Shown here piece after piece: positions 26,698-35,147 of a DNA stretch of 64,000 nucleotides (position 1 is its first letter; each line of letters opens with the position of its first letter). Source of the DNA: Bryobacterales bacterium (lineage in GTDB: Bacteria > Acidobacteriota > Terriglobia > Bryobacterales > Bryobacteraceae). Both the position numbers and the translations under genes were made by a program. The notes beneath the pieces are model-generated. The model worked only from the letters and a program-made list of their open reading frames with translations. It did not search any database and was not told the origin of the DNA. Location: the NCBI GenBank assembly GCA_016721425.1, contig JADKID010000041.1, positions 248,001-312,000 on the forward strand, given 5' to 3'.

Positions 26698-26721
26698 CTG
26701 CAGCATTTTCGGAAGGGCCCT

Positions 26722-26737
26722 GGCTCGAAACCGAGCC
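26722..26737. terminator. hairpin between convergent genes
   Basis: GGCTCG-AAAC-CGAGCC: a 6-bp perfect stem with a four-base loop, in the 62 bp between two convergent genes. There is no clear T-run, so it may be a bidirectional or factor-assisted terminator. Confidence 0.4.
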
Positions 26738-26759
26738 GCGCGCGTTAGCAAGTGGTGCT

Positions 26760-27650
26760 CTAGATCTCGCCGACGGCGCGCTCGATGAGGCTGCGGGCAA
26801 CGGACTGCGTGCCGGTGTGCTCCACGTAGTTGGTGCTCATGGCGAGGAAAGCGGCGGCGTAATCCAGCTTGTCGTCGGAGAAATCGACGAAGCCCTTCAG
26901 GCCGCCGAGGATGCCGTCGAGCGTGATGCCGTGCTGCCCGGCGAAGTTGCCCACGTAGGACTCCATGGAGCCAATGGCGCCCGTGACATAGGATAGCGCC
27001 GCGCCGGCTGAGCCTCCGCCGGGCAGGATGGCCTTGGCGGCCTGGAAGAACTTGCTGTCCTCGATGTCGGAGACGTTCAACTGGCTGACGTGCGTCATCA
27101 GCTTGGCCGCAAAATCGGGGCCCAACGGCAGCAGACCGTCGAACGTGATGATGGCCGATAGGCGGATCAGATTCTCCTTCTCATAGGAGCCGACGGCCGC
27201 CATGAATTCGCCGATGCCGTCGCCGGGGAACCCGTTGGTGTAGCAGAAGCCGACCGATTCCGCGACGAGCTTCATGGCGAGATTGATGGCCTGCGATCTC
27301 TCCTGGGGCGGCGTGATCTTGTCGAGAAACGAGAGGAACGAGATCTTCTCGCCGATGCGGTGGGCCATGGCGGCGGCGCCCAGCGCGGCGTCCGCGGTCT
27401 CCACGCTCTGGTAGATGGAGATGGCGCGCTGGTAGCCCTGGGAGGTGTCGCCGTAGAGCTGCAAGGCGCGGTTGCGGATCTGCGACACCATGCCGGGGTC
27501 GGATTCGCCAGTGACGAGCTGGATGGTGTTGTCGAAGCCGGTGACGTTCTGCCACTGTCCGGGGGCGATGTAATCCAGCAGACCGAGGGCGCGGACGGTG
27601 AGCCCCCCGGTGGGGAGGCTGTCGACGAGTTGATCGATGGATTTACTCAT
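26760..27650 (-). CDS. soluble protein of unknown function
   Basis: 296 residues, no signal peptide. Mostly alpha-helical with many small residues; repeated patterns such as AALGAAAMAHRIGEKISFLS, and a Gly-rich turn LPGGGSAGAALSYVTGAIGS. I do not recognise the family. It follows the membrane-anchored protein gene (27660-28166) by 9 bp, so the two form an operon. Confidence 0.7.
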   Translation of the reverse strand: MSKSIDQLVDSLPTGGLTVRALGLLDYIAPGQWQNVTGFDNTIQLVTGESDPGMVSQIRNRALQLYGDTSQGYQRAISIYQSVETADAALGAAAMAHRIGEKISFLSFLDKITPPQERSQAINLAMKLVAESVGFCYTNGFPGDGIGEFMAAVGSYEKENLIRLSAIITFDGLLPLGPDFAAKLMTHVSQLNVSDIEDSKFFQAAKAILPGGGSAGAALSYVTGAIGSMESYVGNFAGQHGITLDGILGGLKGFVDFSDDKLDYAAAFLAMSTNYVEHTGTQSVARSLIERAVGEI

Positions 27651-27659
27651 GGGGTGCTC

Positions 27660-28166
27660 CTACTTTTCTTTGGCGATCGTAGCGAGCTCGGCCAGTTTGA
27701 ACCTGGCGAGCCATGCTTCGCGATCGGCCGCGGTGAAGGCCGGGCCGGCGGAGCGGGCCTGCACCTGGTAGCGATCGCCGACAAGCACGGCCGTGCCCAG
27801 GGCGCCCACAGGGGCGGAGGGGAAGCCGCCGATCTGCTTCTTGCTGGTTTTGAACTTGTCGCGGGCGCTGGGGTTGGCGGCGGTGTCGGAGATGGTGAGC
27901 ATGGCCACCTTTTTGCCGTCCTGTGTGAGGTCGGCCTGCGAGAATCCGTCTTTCTCCTGGCTGAAGGTGAGCTTGTAGCCGGCGGCGGCCTCCGGGAACG
28001 CTCTGTTCAGGGAGCCGCCCGGAGTGGCCTCTGCCTGCGGGATGCCGGCGGGGGCTGAGGTTGTGGAGGGGACTGCGGCGACTGGTTTTTCGGCGGTGAT
28101 TCTGACGTTCCGCCAGGCGAAATAGCCGGCCAGGAGCAACACGAGGACAAAGAGGAGTTTCTTCAC
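27660..28166 (-). CDS. membrane-anchored exported protein of unknown function
   Basis: 168 residues. One N-terminal membrane segment (MKKLLFVLVLLLAGYFAW) and a Pro/Ala/Thr linker, then a small globular domain (AAGYKLTFSQEKDGFSQADL, KKVAMLTISDT). First gene of the pair with 26760-27650. Divergent from the CadC-like regulator, so a shared promoter region of ~80 bp is likely. Confidence 0.65.
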   Translation of the reverse strand: MKKLLFVLVLLLAGYFAWRNVRITAEKPVAAVPSTTSAPAGIPQAEATPGGSLNRAFPEAAAGYKLTFSQEKDGFSQADLTQDGKKVAMLTISDTAANPSARDKFKTSKKQIGGFPSAPVGALGTAVLVGDRYQVQARSAGPAFTAADREAWLARFKLAELATIAKEK

Positions 28167-28245
28167 GGGGATAATCCTTTTTCGGGTACTCGTCGTTGGA
28201 TGCCGTGGTGGGCGGCCAGGGCGCTAAAATACGCGAAGGCGCGCG

Positions 28246-29094
28246 ATGTACGAGTTTCACCAGTTCCGGTATGACGAGGAGCAGCGGCTCCTGTTCCGGG
28301 ATGGCGTGCTGTGCCCGTTGGAGCCCAAGGCGCTGGAGACCCTGCACGCGCTGATCGCCCGGCACGGCCAGGTGGTGGAGAAAGCGGAGCTGATGCGGCT
28401 GGTGTGGCCGGACACCGTGGTGGAGGATGTCGGGCTGGCGCGCAATATCTCCCTGCTGCGAAAGGCACTGGGGGAGGAGGCGGGGGCCTGCATCGAGACG
28501 ATCCCCAAGCGCGGCTACCGGTTTGTGGCGGTTGAGACGGCTGCGCCGCCCTTGGCCGCCCCGCCCGTGGCCGCCCCACCCGTGGCGCGCGCGCGGCCGG
28601 TCTGGCCCAGGTGGCTGGCTGCCGTGGGGCTCCTGGCCGCGCTGGCGTGCCTGGTCTACTGGCAGTTTTACCGGCCCTCGCGGTTTCTGGGGGGCGGGCA
28701 GCGCTTGGCCAGTCTGGCGGTGATCCCCCTGGAGACCCTGAGTCCCGAATGGGAGTCGGTCGCGCTGGCGCGCGGGCTCTCCGAGCGGCTGGTGGTGGAG
28801 TTAGCGAAGCCGGAAAAGACCTATGTGGTCTCGCCCGGCACGGTGCGGCGCTACCAGTGGGTGGGCATCTCGCCGGCCATGATGGGGCGGATGTTGGGCC
28901 TGGATGTGCTGGTGGAGGGCGCCGTGCAGCGGGCGGGCGGACGGGTGAACGTTTCCGCGCGGCTGGTGGACGTGCACTCCGGTACGATGATCTGGGCGGA
29001 AAACTTCGACCGGCCGTCGGAGGGCGCGGCCGAGGCGCAGACAGAGATGGCGCGGCTGATTGCGGCGCAGATCGGCGCGCGGTTGGCGCGGTAA
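28246..29094 (+). CDS. CadC-like membrane-bound transcriptional regulator
   Basis: 282 residues. Residues ~1-95 are an OmpR-type winged helix (LEPKALETLHALIARHG, VWPDTVVEDVGLARNISLLR, PKRGYRF). A Pro/Ala-rich linker leads to one membrane segment (WLAAVGLLAALACLVYWQF), then a periplasmic TolB/FlgO-like domain (SLAVIPLETLS, GRVNVSARLVDVHSGTMIW). This design is common in acidobacteria. It may sense a signal outside and act directly on DNA. Divergent from 27660-28166. Confidence 0.85.
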   Translation: MYEFHQFRYDEEQRLLFRDGVLCPLEPKALETLHALIARHGQVVEKAELMRLVWPDTVVEDVGLARNISLLRKALGEEAGACIETIPKRGYRFVAVETAAPPLAAPPVAAPPVARARPVWPRWLAAVGLLAALACLVYWQFYRPSRFLGGGQRLASLAVIPLETLSPEWESVALARGLSERLVVELAKPEKTYVVSPGTVRRYQWVGISPAMMGRMLGLDVLVEGAVQRAGGRVNVSARLVDVHSGTMIWAENFDRPSEGAAEAQTEMARLIAAQIGARLAR

Positions 29095-29116
29095 GGGGGG
29101 CTGGGGAGTCCTTCAA

Positions 29117-29134
29117 GGATTCCGAAGGGAATCC
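29117..29134. terminator. stem-loop downstream of the CadC-like gene
   Basis: GGATTCC-GAAG-GGAATCC, a perfect 7-bp stem with a four-base loop, 22 bp after the stop codon. A short TTTT follows 9 bp later, not directly, so terminator function is plausible but not certain. Confidence 0.45.
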
Positions 29135-29205
29135 GAAGGTCGTTTTGGCGCAATCCGGGGCACGCTCAGAGTGCGGGCAGCACCCGCCAAAGGAGCAAGA
29201 GCAAG

Positions 29206-29568
29206 ATGAAGATCGGTACAGTGGGTCTGTGGGCGGGGCGGGCGACGGCGGCGCTGTTGTTCCTCTTCTGGGGTGCGTTTTTCGTGGAGCACACGGCGGA
29301 ATGGTTCCTCCGTGGCGACGGGCAGTTTCCGCCGGCGAAAGTGGCGGTGCAGCATGGCTTCCACTTTCTGATGCTGGTGGGGTTGGCGGCGATGATGAAA
29401 TGGGATCGGGCGGGCGCATTGGTGCTCACCGTGGCCACGTTTGTGTTCTTTGGATCCATCGGTGTGCGTAACTTTCCCTGGATTGCCATGTTGAATCTGA
29501 TCCCACTGGTTGGCTTCGCCGTCTATTGGCTGGCCGGCCGCGCAACTTCGCAGCCAGCGTTGCGATAA
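29206..29568 (+). CDS. small membrane protein of unknown function
   Basis: 120 residues with about four membrane segments (ATAALLFLFWGAFFVEHTAEW, GFHFLMLVGLAAMMKW, LVLTVATFVFFGSIG, IPLVGFAVYWLAG). AAAGGAG lies upstream of the ATG with good spacing. The His/Trp-rich HTAEWF between the first two segments is its most distinctive feature. Nine bp separate it from the next gene. Confidence 0.7.
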   Translation: MKIGTVGLWAGRATAALLFLFWGAFFVEHTAEWFLRGDGQFPPAKVAVQHGFHFLMLVGLAAMMKWDRAGALVLTVATFVFFGSIGVRNFPWIAMLNLIPLVGFAVYWLAGRATSQPALR

Positions 29569-29577
29569 GTTGGGCGT

Positions 29578-30072
29578 ATGAGATCTTTTCGACTGACCAC
29601 TCCCGTTTGTCTCTTGGGGCTGATTTGCGCAGTGTCACTGGTGGCGCGGGCCGACGACGCCAGCCGCAAGGCGAAAGCGGCCGAGCTGCTCAAGGTGTCG
29701 AACTCGGAGCAAATGATGGAGCAGATGCTCGGCTCCATGCAGAAGATGCAGGTGGAGCAGTTTGCCAAGATGGACCTGCCGCCGGAGGTGCGCGCCTCGG
29801 CGGTCGAGATGCAGAAAAAGACCGAGGCGCTGGTCCGCAAAATGCTGAGCTGGGAGACGATCAAGCCGCGGTTTGTCGATCTGTATGCGGCGACCTATAC
29901 CGAGCCGGAACTGGACGGAATCCTGAGTTTCTACAAGTCCGCGGCGGGGCAGGCGATGCTGAACAAGATGCCGCAGTTGATGCAGGGGTCGATGGATCTC
30001 ACCCAGGAGGCCATGGCCGGGGTGATGCCGGAGCTGATGAAGATTGTCGAGGAGATGAAGCAAAAGAAGTAG
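29578..30072 (+). CDS. DUF2059-family periplasmic protein
   Basis: 164 residues with a signal peptide (TTPVCLLGLICAVSLVARAD). Helical mature part with the DUF2059 pattern: LLKVSNSEQMMEQMLGSM, then FVDLYAATYTEPELDGILSF, YKSAAGQAMLNKMPQLM. Function not established for this family. Confidence 0.85.
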   Translation: MRSFRLTTPVCLLGLICAVSLVARADDASRKAKAAELLKVSNSEQMMEQMLGSMQKMQVEQFAKMDLPPEVRASAVEMQKKTEALVRKMLSWETIKPRFVDLYAATYTEPELDGILSFYKSAAGQAMLNKMPQLMQGSMDLTQEAMAGVMPELMKIVEEMKQKK

Positions 30073-30114
30073 GCAGTCTGGCTGAGGGTGTCCGCGCAAT
30101 GCTAGGATGTTTCC

Positions 30115-30741
30115 GTGCGAGAACGGTTCCTTCTGATACTGGGTGCCATCGCCGCCTTCGCGACGCGAGCGTCCGCCGCTGCTCTCAGCCTGGAGCAGAA
30201 GTTGGAGATTCTCTCCCGCTGCGGGCTTCGCCTTCAGCCGCCATTTACAGTGGACGACCTGCTCAGAAGCTGGGATCGGGAGCACTTCGAAAGGGCCGGG
30301 TTCGATTCCGTGCTGACCAGCCTAGCTGGCCAGGAGGAACGCCCGCCCTGGAGAAACCACTGCATCAATGCCTGGCACTTTGACTCCGAGTGCATCGAAG
30401 GAAATGGCAGCTATCTCCGAATCGCGGAACGACTGAAGGAAATGGCCCAGGGCTCCCTGCCGATTGACAAGATTCGCGACAGCGTGGACGTAGACGGAGG
30501 CACTGCCTGGCTGGCGTGGGAGTACCGCGGGCAGGACTTTCGCATCAACTGCAAGATCAACGAAGACTGGGTAGATCCTGGGGTGTTCGCCCACTTCGTG
30601 AACGTGCTCGCCAAGTCCGACCCTTCCAAGGTCTACCTCTATTACGATCTTCACGGGCAGGACTGCGTCATTGCCTGCGTCACAAAGGCCCAGTTCACGC
30701 AGCTCAAGGAAGCTGGGGTTCAGTTCAGGCCGTTGACCTGA
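30115..30741 (+). CDS. secreted protein of unknown function
   Basis: 208 residues from a GTG start, with signal peptide MRERFLLILGAIAAFATRASA. Mature part soluble with six cysteines spread through it (CGLRL, CINAW, CIEGNG, INCKIN, DCVIACV), so disulphides are possible. Followed closely by another small secreted protein. Codon use is less extreme in GC than neighbours. No family recognised. Confidence 0.65.
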   Translation: MRERFLLILGAIAAFATRASAAALSLEQKLEILSRCGLRLQPPFTVDDLLRSWDREHFERAGFDSVLTSLAGQEERPPWRNHCINAWHFDSECIEGNGSYLRIAERLKEMAQGSLPIDKIRDSVDVDGGTAWLAWEYRGQDFRINCKINEDWVDPGVFAHFVNVLAKSDPSKVYLYYDLHGQDCVIACVTKAQFTQLKEAGVQFRPLT

Positions 30742-30787
30742 GCGAAATCAAAGGGCGGTATTGGGTAGACCAGGGGGCGGGAGTGCG

Positions 30788-31354
30788 ATGCGTCGATTCA
30801 CGGTTTGCTCTGCCTTCTTCGTGTGGAATGTCCTGGTTTTGCCGGCGATCTCTCAAGCCGAACCGCCGCCGCCTCCGAAGTTCGAGGATTACCCCGCGAG
30901 CGAAACGCTGGCAGGCCCCCCGAGGCAGCCGATTCTGCTTTTGCCGGTCCACAGACTCTACAAAACCCGGCTCCACCGTGGAATCCAATCCGGCGAAGGC
31001 CTGCTCGGCGTCGCGAAGCCCCAACAGCCGCCCCAGCCCAACTTCGCCGGCGTGTTCTACGCCATCACCTGGGGCTGCGGATCCGACGGTTGCGCCTCTC
31101 TGGCGATCGTCGATGGCCGATCCGGCTCCGTCTACGGACCTCCTCCCGATGCCGATTCCCGCCAGAGCGAATTCATCGCAACGCCGAACACCGGCGGCTG
31201 CAAAGGCATCGAATTGCGGCCGGAGAGCCGGTTGATCTTCATCGAAAGAGCCGAATGGAGTTCGGGCGGGTTGGTTTGCCAGCGCAGCTACTACGAGTGG
31301 CGGGATTTGCAGTACAAGCTGATTGCCAAAACGGCGGTGAAAGCAGAGCACTGA
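30788..31354 (+). CDS. secreted protein of unknown function
   Basis: 188 residues from ATG 30788, giving the signal peptide MRRFTVCSAFFVWNVLVLPAISQA. Two pairs of cysteines (WGCGSDGC, GGCKGIEL, LVCQRSYYEW). Its stop codon overlaps the ATG of the next gene by one base (TGATG), indicating coupling. No family recognised. Confidence 0.65.
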   Translation: MRRFTVCSAFFVWNVLVLPAISQAEPPPPPKFEDYPASETLAGPPRQPILLLPVHRLYKTRLHRGIQSGEGLLGVAKPQQPPQPNFAGVFYAITWGCGSDGCASLAIVDGRSGSVYGPPPDADSRQSEFIATPNTGGCKGIELRPESRLIFIERAEWSSGGLVCQRSYYEWRDLQYKLIAKTAVKAEH

Positions 31355-31812
31355 TGGAACCCACAACCAAGGCTCGCTTACCAGCCAAGCGGTCCCAGCC
31401 CGTGAAGCTCCTTTCCGGCGGCAACCCGCAAATCGCCAAGGCCGACGGCGACGCTCCGGTACAGGCCTACATCGCAGCCATGCCCGGCTGGAAGCGCGGC
31501 ATCGGGGAGCGCCTGGACGCTCTGATCGTGCGACACGTCCCCAACGTGGTCAAAGCCGTGAAGTGGAACACGCCGTTTTACGGCATCGCGGGCCAGGGCT
31601 GGTTCCTGGGCTTCCATGTGTTCACGCACTATGTGAAGGTGACCTTCCTGCGCGGCGCGTCGCTGCAACCCGTGCCCCCCGGAGGCACGCCGAAGAGCAA
31701 GGATGTGCGCTGGATCGACATTCGCGAAGGCGACCCACTCGATGAGGAGCAGTTGGCCGAGTGGGTGAAGCAGGCCGCCGTGCTGCCCGGTTTTCTCGTG
31801 CCTCGCGCCTGA
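31354..31812 (+). CDS. DUF1801-family protein
   Basis: 152 residues. Core of the DUF1801 (YdhG-like) fold: VQAYIAAMPGWKRGIGERLD, VKAVKWNTPFYGIAGQGWFL, HYVKVTFLRGASL. Likely cytosolic; role unknown. The basic N-terminal extension (TTKARLPAKRSQPVKLLSGG) is a lysine-rich tail seen in some members. Longer upstream starts only add the reading of the previous gene in another frame. Confidence 0.85.
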   Translation: MEPTTKARLPAKRSQPVKLLSGGNPQIAKADGDAPVQAYIAAMPGWKRGIGERLDALIVRHVPNVVKAVKWNTPFYGIAGQGWFLGFHVFTHYVKVTFLRGASLQPVPPGGTPKSKDVRWIDIREGDPLDEEQLAEWVKQAAVLPGFLVPRA

Positions 31813-31901
31813 CGTTGGGGCTTTGAGAGGATCGAACCGTGACGAGGCACGGATGTGTCCTCTGCGGTGCTTAAATCACGTTGAATGGATTGGGGGGAAG
31901 T

Positions 31902-31976
31902 TGGTAGCGCCAAGGGGATTCGAACCCCTATTAGAGCCTTGAGAGGGCTCCGTCCTAACCCTTAGACGATGGCGCC
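31902..31976 (-). tRNA. tRNA-Glu (anticodon CTC)
   Basis: 75 nt with encoded CCA. Acceptor stem GGCGCCA/TGGCGCT (one G-T pair), D-arm ATCGTCTAAGGGTTAGGAC, anticodon stem GAGCC/GGCTC with loop CTCTCAA (anticodon CTC at positions 34-36), T-arm AGGGGTTCGAATCCCCT. All arms pair. Confidence 0.95.
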
Positions 31977-32662
31977 ACGAACCCTTCCAGTATATCAGCC
32001 TGACGCGCGCGCGCAAAGTGAACCGTACATAGACATTTCGCGGGCGGGGTATGCGCTGAGAGGTTGGGCTTGGAACGGAGGAGGAGGGCGGTGGAACGGG
32101 AGGGACGGTCGGGTGCGGTGAAACGGGCCTGACGAGAATACTGGCGCCAAGCCCGCTTGAAGAAGCGATTGCTTACTGGTCTCCCCATGGATCTGGAGCA
32201 GGCCGCGGGCCGATCGCCAGTCCGTCTCCCCATGGATCTGGAGCGGGTCGCGGGCCGATCGCCAGTCCGTCTCCCCATGGATCTGGAGCGGGCCGCGGGC
32301 CGATCGCCAGTCCGTCTCCCCATGGATCTGGAGCAGGCCGCGGGCCGATCGCCAGTCCGTCTCCCCATGGATCTGAGGGCCGCCCCGTCTCCCCATGGAT
32401 CTGGAGCGGGCCGTGGGCCGATCGCCAGTCCGTCTCCCCATGGATCTGGAGCGGGTCGCGGGCCGATCGCGTATTTGTCTTCCCACGGGTTCGGTGGAAC
32501 CTGCGGGCCGATCGCGAACTTGTCTTCCCACGGGTTGGGTGGAACCTGCGGGCCGATTGTTAAGGGACCGAAGTTTGTGCCTGCCGGCAGGACAGCCGCA
32601 GTTGCTGCTGTAGCCAAAAGCAGGGAAGCACAGATAATGAATAGACTGATCCGCTTTACCAT
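31955..32662 (-). CDS. secreted tandem-repeat protein (15-residue units), frame-shifted tail
   Basis: Signal peptide (MVKRISLFIICASLLLATAATA), then units of the type IGPQVPPNPWEDKFA and IGPRPAPDPWGDGLA. The first four or so units stay in one frame. A shortened 28-bp unit at 32361-32388 (17 bp missing) then shifts translation, so the rest is read as SMGRRTGDRPAA repeats and runs 22 bp into the tRNA-Glu gene. In the original frame the protein would end at a TAA (32173-32175) directly after the last unit (DPWGDQ), giving ~168 residues if the 17 bp were restored. The shifted tail is therefore unlikely to be native. Function unknown. Confidence 0.6.
   Translation of the reverse strand: MVKRISLFIICASLLLATAATAAVLPAGTNFGPLTIGPQVPPNPWEDKFAIGPQVPPNPWEDKYAIGPRPAPDPWGDGLAIGPRPAPDPWGDGAALRSMGRRTGDRPAACSRSMGRRTGDRPAARSRSMGRRTGDRPATRSRSMGRRTGDRPAACSRSMGRPVSNRFFKRAWRQYSRQARFTAPDRPSRSTALLLRSKPNLSAHTPPAKCLCTVHFARARQADILEGFVAPSSKG
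32181..32568. repeat. 45-bp tandem repeat array, nine units
   Basis: Units begin at 32181, 32226, 32271, 32316, 32361 (only 28 bp), 32389, 32434, 32479 and 32524. The first seven start CTCCCCATGG, the last two the variant CTTCCCACGG. Copies 32181-32360 are nearly identical. The array lies inside the secreted repeat gene; unit length 45 = 15 codons. No spacers, so it is not CRISPR. Confidence 0.92.
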
Positions 32663-32887
32663 CTGTTGTACCTTCGTCAGCGCTCAATGGGCGAATCTGG
32701 CCGGGTTTGGTCAGATACACCGGATGCTCCCTGTATACTCAGGGTTCTTACTGATGGTACGAGCGGACCTAAGTTCTAGGGGGTAGGATTTATCCTAGTT
32801 ACTAGTTAAGTGGATCATCCTACTTGGAGTAAGGGCAAGAAAACGCTTGAAAGCGGGGAGTTGGAAGGCGGTACGGTACTGGCTAGA

Positions 32888-33868
32888 TTAGTACTGCTCG
32901 CGTGGCAGAAAGCTGGAGGGCGCTTGGGCGTCCGCGGAGTCCGCCCCAAAAACATCGGACTGAACCGGTTGATCGTGCCCGCTGGCAGGCTCCTGGGGAG
33001 GGTCCTGCGGGTGGAGGGACCTCACTTTGGGGCTGCGGCCCATACGGTGGCCGGGCCACTCCAGGCGCATATCCTGGCAGACCTCATCGAGCATGTCGAT
33101 TGTGGCCACCTTCTGTTCCAAGGCGAAGCAGGTGAGCAGGAGGTTGTCGCAGATCGCGTTGATGAGGCGTGGAATCCCCTGGCTGCGCATGTGCAGTTCC
33201 CGGATGACCTCATCGGGGAAGACAGTCTGATCTTCCATGCCGGCCTTCCGCAGGCGTGATGTGATGTACTCGACGGCCTCGCTGAGCTGAAAGGGGGCCA
33301 GGCCGCAGCGGAGCACAATGCGCTGTTTCAACTGGCGGAGGTTGGGCGCATCGAGTTTGCGATCGAGTTCCGGTTGCCCGGCCAGGACGATCTGCAGCAA
33401 CTTCCCGAGACGCGGATTCTCGAGATTGCCCAGCAGGCGGATCTCCTCGAGCACGTCCCATTCCAGGTTGTGCGCCTCGTCCACGATGAGAACGGTGGTG
33501 CGGCCCTCGTTTGCCTGCTGGATTAGCAGGTGGTTGAGGGCAAACAGGACTTCGGTCTTGGATTTATGGGAGCAGCGCAGGTCGAGATCGTAGGCGATCA
33601 TCTCGAAAAACTGTTCGGTGTTGATGCGGGAGTTGAAAATAAAGGCGAACTCGACGTACTGCGATTCCAGGTAGTCGCGCAGGCACTCCAGCATGGTGGT
33701 TTTGCCGGTGCCCACCTCACCCGTCAGGACGATGAAGCCTTTGCGGCTGTGGACGCCATAGATGAGGTTAGCCAGTGCCTCTTCATGCTGCGGACTACGG
33801 TAGAGAAACGCGGGGTCCGGACTCAGATTGAATGGATTTTCACGAAAGCCGAAGAACGCGTTATACAT
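32888..33868 (-). CDS. ExeA/GspA-type AAA ATPase
   Basis: 326 residues from ATG 33868, which gives the family's usual N-terminus (MYNAFFGFRENPFNLSPDP). Walker A GEVGTGKTT, Walker B VLIVDEAH, sensor region LAGQPELDRKL, C-terminal winged-type helix (SQGIPRLINAICDNLLL). Such ATPases energise secretion or export of exopolysaccharide-type systems, but no partner genes are next to it. It follows the csm operon on the same strand with ~110 bp between, and nothing shows a CRISPR role. Confidence 0.85.
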   Translation of the reverse strand: MYNAFFGFRENPFNLSPDPAFLYRSPQHEEALANLIYGVHSRKGFIVLTGEVGTGKTTMLECLRDYLESQYVEFAFIFNSRINTEQFFEMIAYDLDLRCSHKSKTEVLFALNHLLIQQANEGRTTVLIVDEAHNLEWDVLEEIRLLGNLENPRLGKLLQIVLAGQPELDRKLDAPNLRQLKQRIVLRCGLAPFQLSEAVEYITSRLRKAGMEDQTVFPDEVIRELHMRSQGIPRLINAICDNLLLTCFALEQKVATIDMLDEVCQDMRLEWPGHRMGRSPKVRSLHPQDPPQEPASGHDQPVQSDVFGADSADAQAPSSFLPREQY

Positions 33869-33980
33869 AGATCCACAGTTCGCCACGAATCAGCCAGAAT
33901 GGCTTCCCAGCAGTGATGCTGAATCTCATCCTACCATGCTTCATCGGCAGTAGCCGGTTTCAGCATGAGCCCCTTCCGTA

Positions 33981-35147
33981 CTAGGACTGATTGAAGTTCA
34001 GTTCCACCCAGCCGGGCAGGGCGGAGGGCTGATCGCCCTGAAAGACGACCCGCCTGGTTTTGGGGAAGGGAAGACCGCTGCGCAGCGGCTGGCTATAGGC
34101 AGGCAGGCTGCGCAGGATCTGACGGAACGGATCGGCGTTGACGTCGGTGCTGACGCTTTTGGCCAGAAAGCCGGCGCCCCAGCCCATGCAGAGCAGGCAG
34201 GCTTGCCCGGTTTCGCGGGCGGTAGCCAGCCGGTTGCTCAGGCTGTCCAGGGATTGCACCACGGCGCCGAGCCCGGTGGCCTCGGCGTAGGCCCGCTGCA
34301 CGGCGATGAGCTTTTCCGCCGCGGCATTGGCCGCCTCCGCGAACATTCGGGTGCCGGCGGCTTCGCGCCAGCGGAGGGCGCGCAACATCTCCGGCTTGGC
34401 GAGCGCCGGGCTCTCGTCAAACGCGCCGGAAAACTGCGTCCCGGGCATCGCCATTTCGGCAAACGTGGGGGTGGAATCGCCAGGCCGCTTGGCCTCCACG
34501 GCGCCGCGCGGGCTCATCTTCCAGCCGAGCTCAAGCTTGTTCCCCTTCGGCAACAGCGTCGACGTCCGCAGTAGATAGATGCGCGTCACACCGCCCGCCG
34601 GAATGGCGGCAGTGTCGCCGAGCATGAGCGGGCGGGTGCGGCTGACTCCGGCGTTGCCCAGCGTGGCCGTTTCGAGCACTTCCGCCGGAAACCGCGGTGT
34701 GCGCTCGGCGCCCTCCAGACGGGTGGCCAGTTCCTTCCACTGCGCTTCTCCCGCGCGCTCCATCAGCAGCGAGGTCCGCAGCGGACCCTTCAGCGCGCTG
34801 GCCGGCACATAAATGCCCCCCGCCGCGGCCGTGGCAAAAGTGGGGATGAACAGATTCTCGGCCGAGGTGCGGGCGTAGTAGTTGGCCGCCGAGGCGTGCT
34901 CAAACGGAATCCGGCGGGCGGCGTAGTTTTGCGCGTACCCGCCCCAGGAGGCGAAATCGAGCCGTTCGGCCTTGCGGATCTGGGCCAGATACATCTCCAG
35001 GCGCGGTCCCTTGGCGAGCATCCGGAAGATGCGCTTCTGGTCGAGAACATTCACCTGGTCTTTCCAGACCATGTAGTCGATGGGCGAGAGCTTCTGGCCG
35101 TCGCCAACCAGCAACGGCGTCAACACGGTAAGGCGATAGCGTTTCAT
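33981..35147 (-). CDS. csm5: Csm5, type III-A CRISPR RAMP protein
   Basis: 388 residues. Start at 35147 gives MKRYRLTVLTPLLVGDGQKL, the RAMP beta-strand with the Csm5 'TPLxVGDG' turn, followed by SPIDYMVW. Then FIPTF and VPASALKGPLRTSLL (glycine loop and helix) and, near the C-terminus, CMGWGAGFLAKS, the Gly-rich loop of Csm5. Csm5 caps the 3' end of the crRNA and recruits maturation nucleases. It overlaps csm4 by 4 bp; last gene of the operon. Confidence 0.9.
   Translation of the reverse strand: MKRYRLTVLTPLLVGDGQKLSPIDYMVWKDQVNVLDQKRIFRMLAKGPRLEMYLAQIRKAERLDFASWGGYAQNYAARRIPFEHASAANYYARTSAENLFIPTFATAAAGGIYVPASALKGPLRTSLLMERAGEAQWKELATRLEGAERTPRFPAEVLETATLGNAGVSRTRPLMLGDTAAIPAGGVTRIYLLRTSTLLPKGNKLELGWKMSPRGAVEAKRPGDSTPTFAEMAMPGTQFSGAFDESPALAKPEMLRALRWREAAGTRMFAEAANAAAEKLIAVQRAYAEATGLGAVVQSLDSLSNRLATARETGQACLLCMGWGAGFLAKSVSTDVNADPFRQILRSLPAYSQPLRSGLPFPKTRRVVFQGDQPSALPGWVELNFNQS

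Noticed and set aside
30805..31353. Long N-terminal extension of the DUF1801 gene
   Set aside because: It is another frame of the secreted protein at 30788-31354; the DUF1801 start at 31354 is coupled by TGATG.
32181..32568. Repeat array as a CRISPR array
   Set aside because: Units follow each other without spacers, are 45 bp long and code for a periodic protein with signal peptide.
32888..33868. ExeA-type ATPase as part of the csm operon
   Set aside because: It is on the same strand but ~110 bp away with an inverted repeat between; its family belongs to secretion or export, and no link with type III systems is visible.
33916..33966. Inverted repeat ATGCTGAA...TTCAGCAT between csm5 and the ATPase as a terminator
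   Set aside because: The arms are 8 bp with a ~35-base spacer and no T-run, so it is too weak to call.
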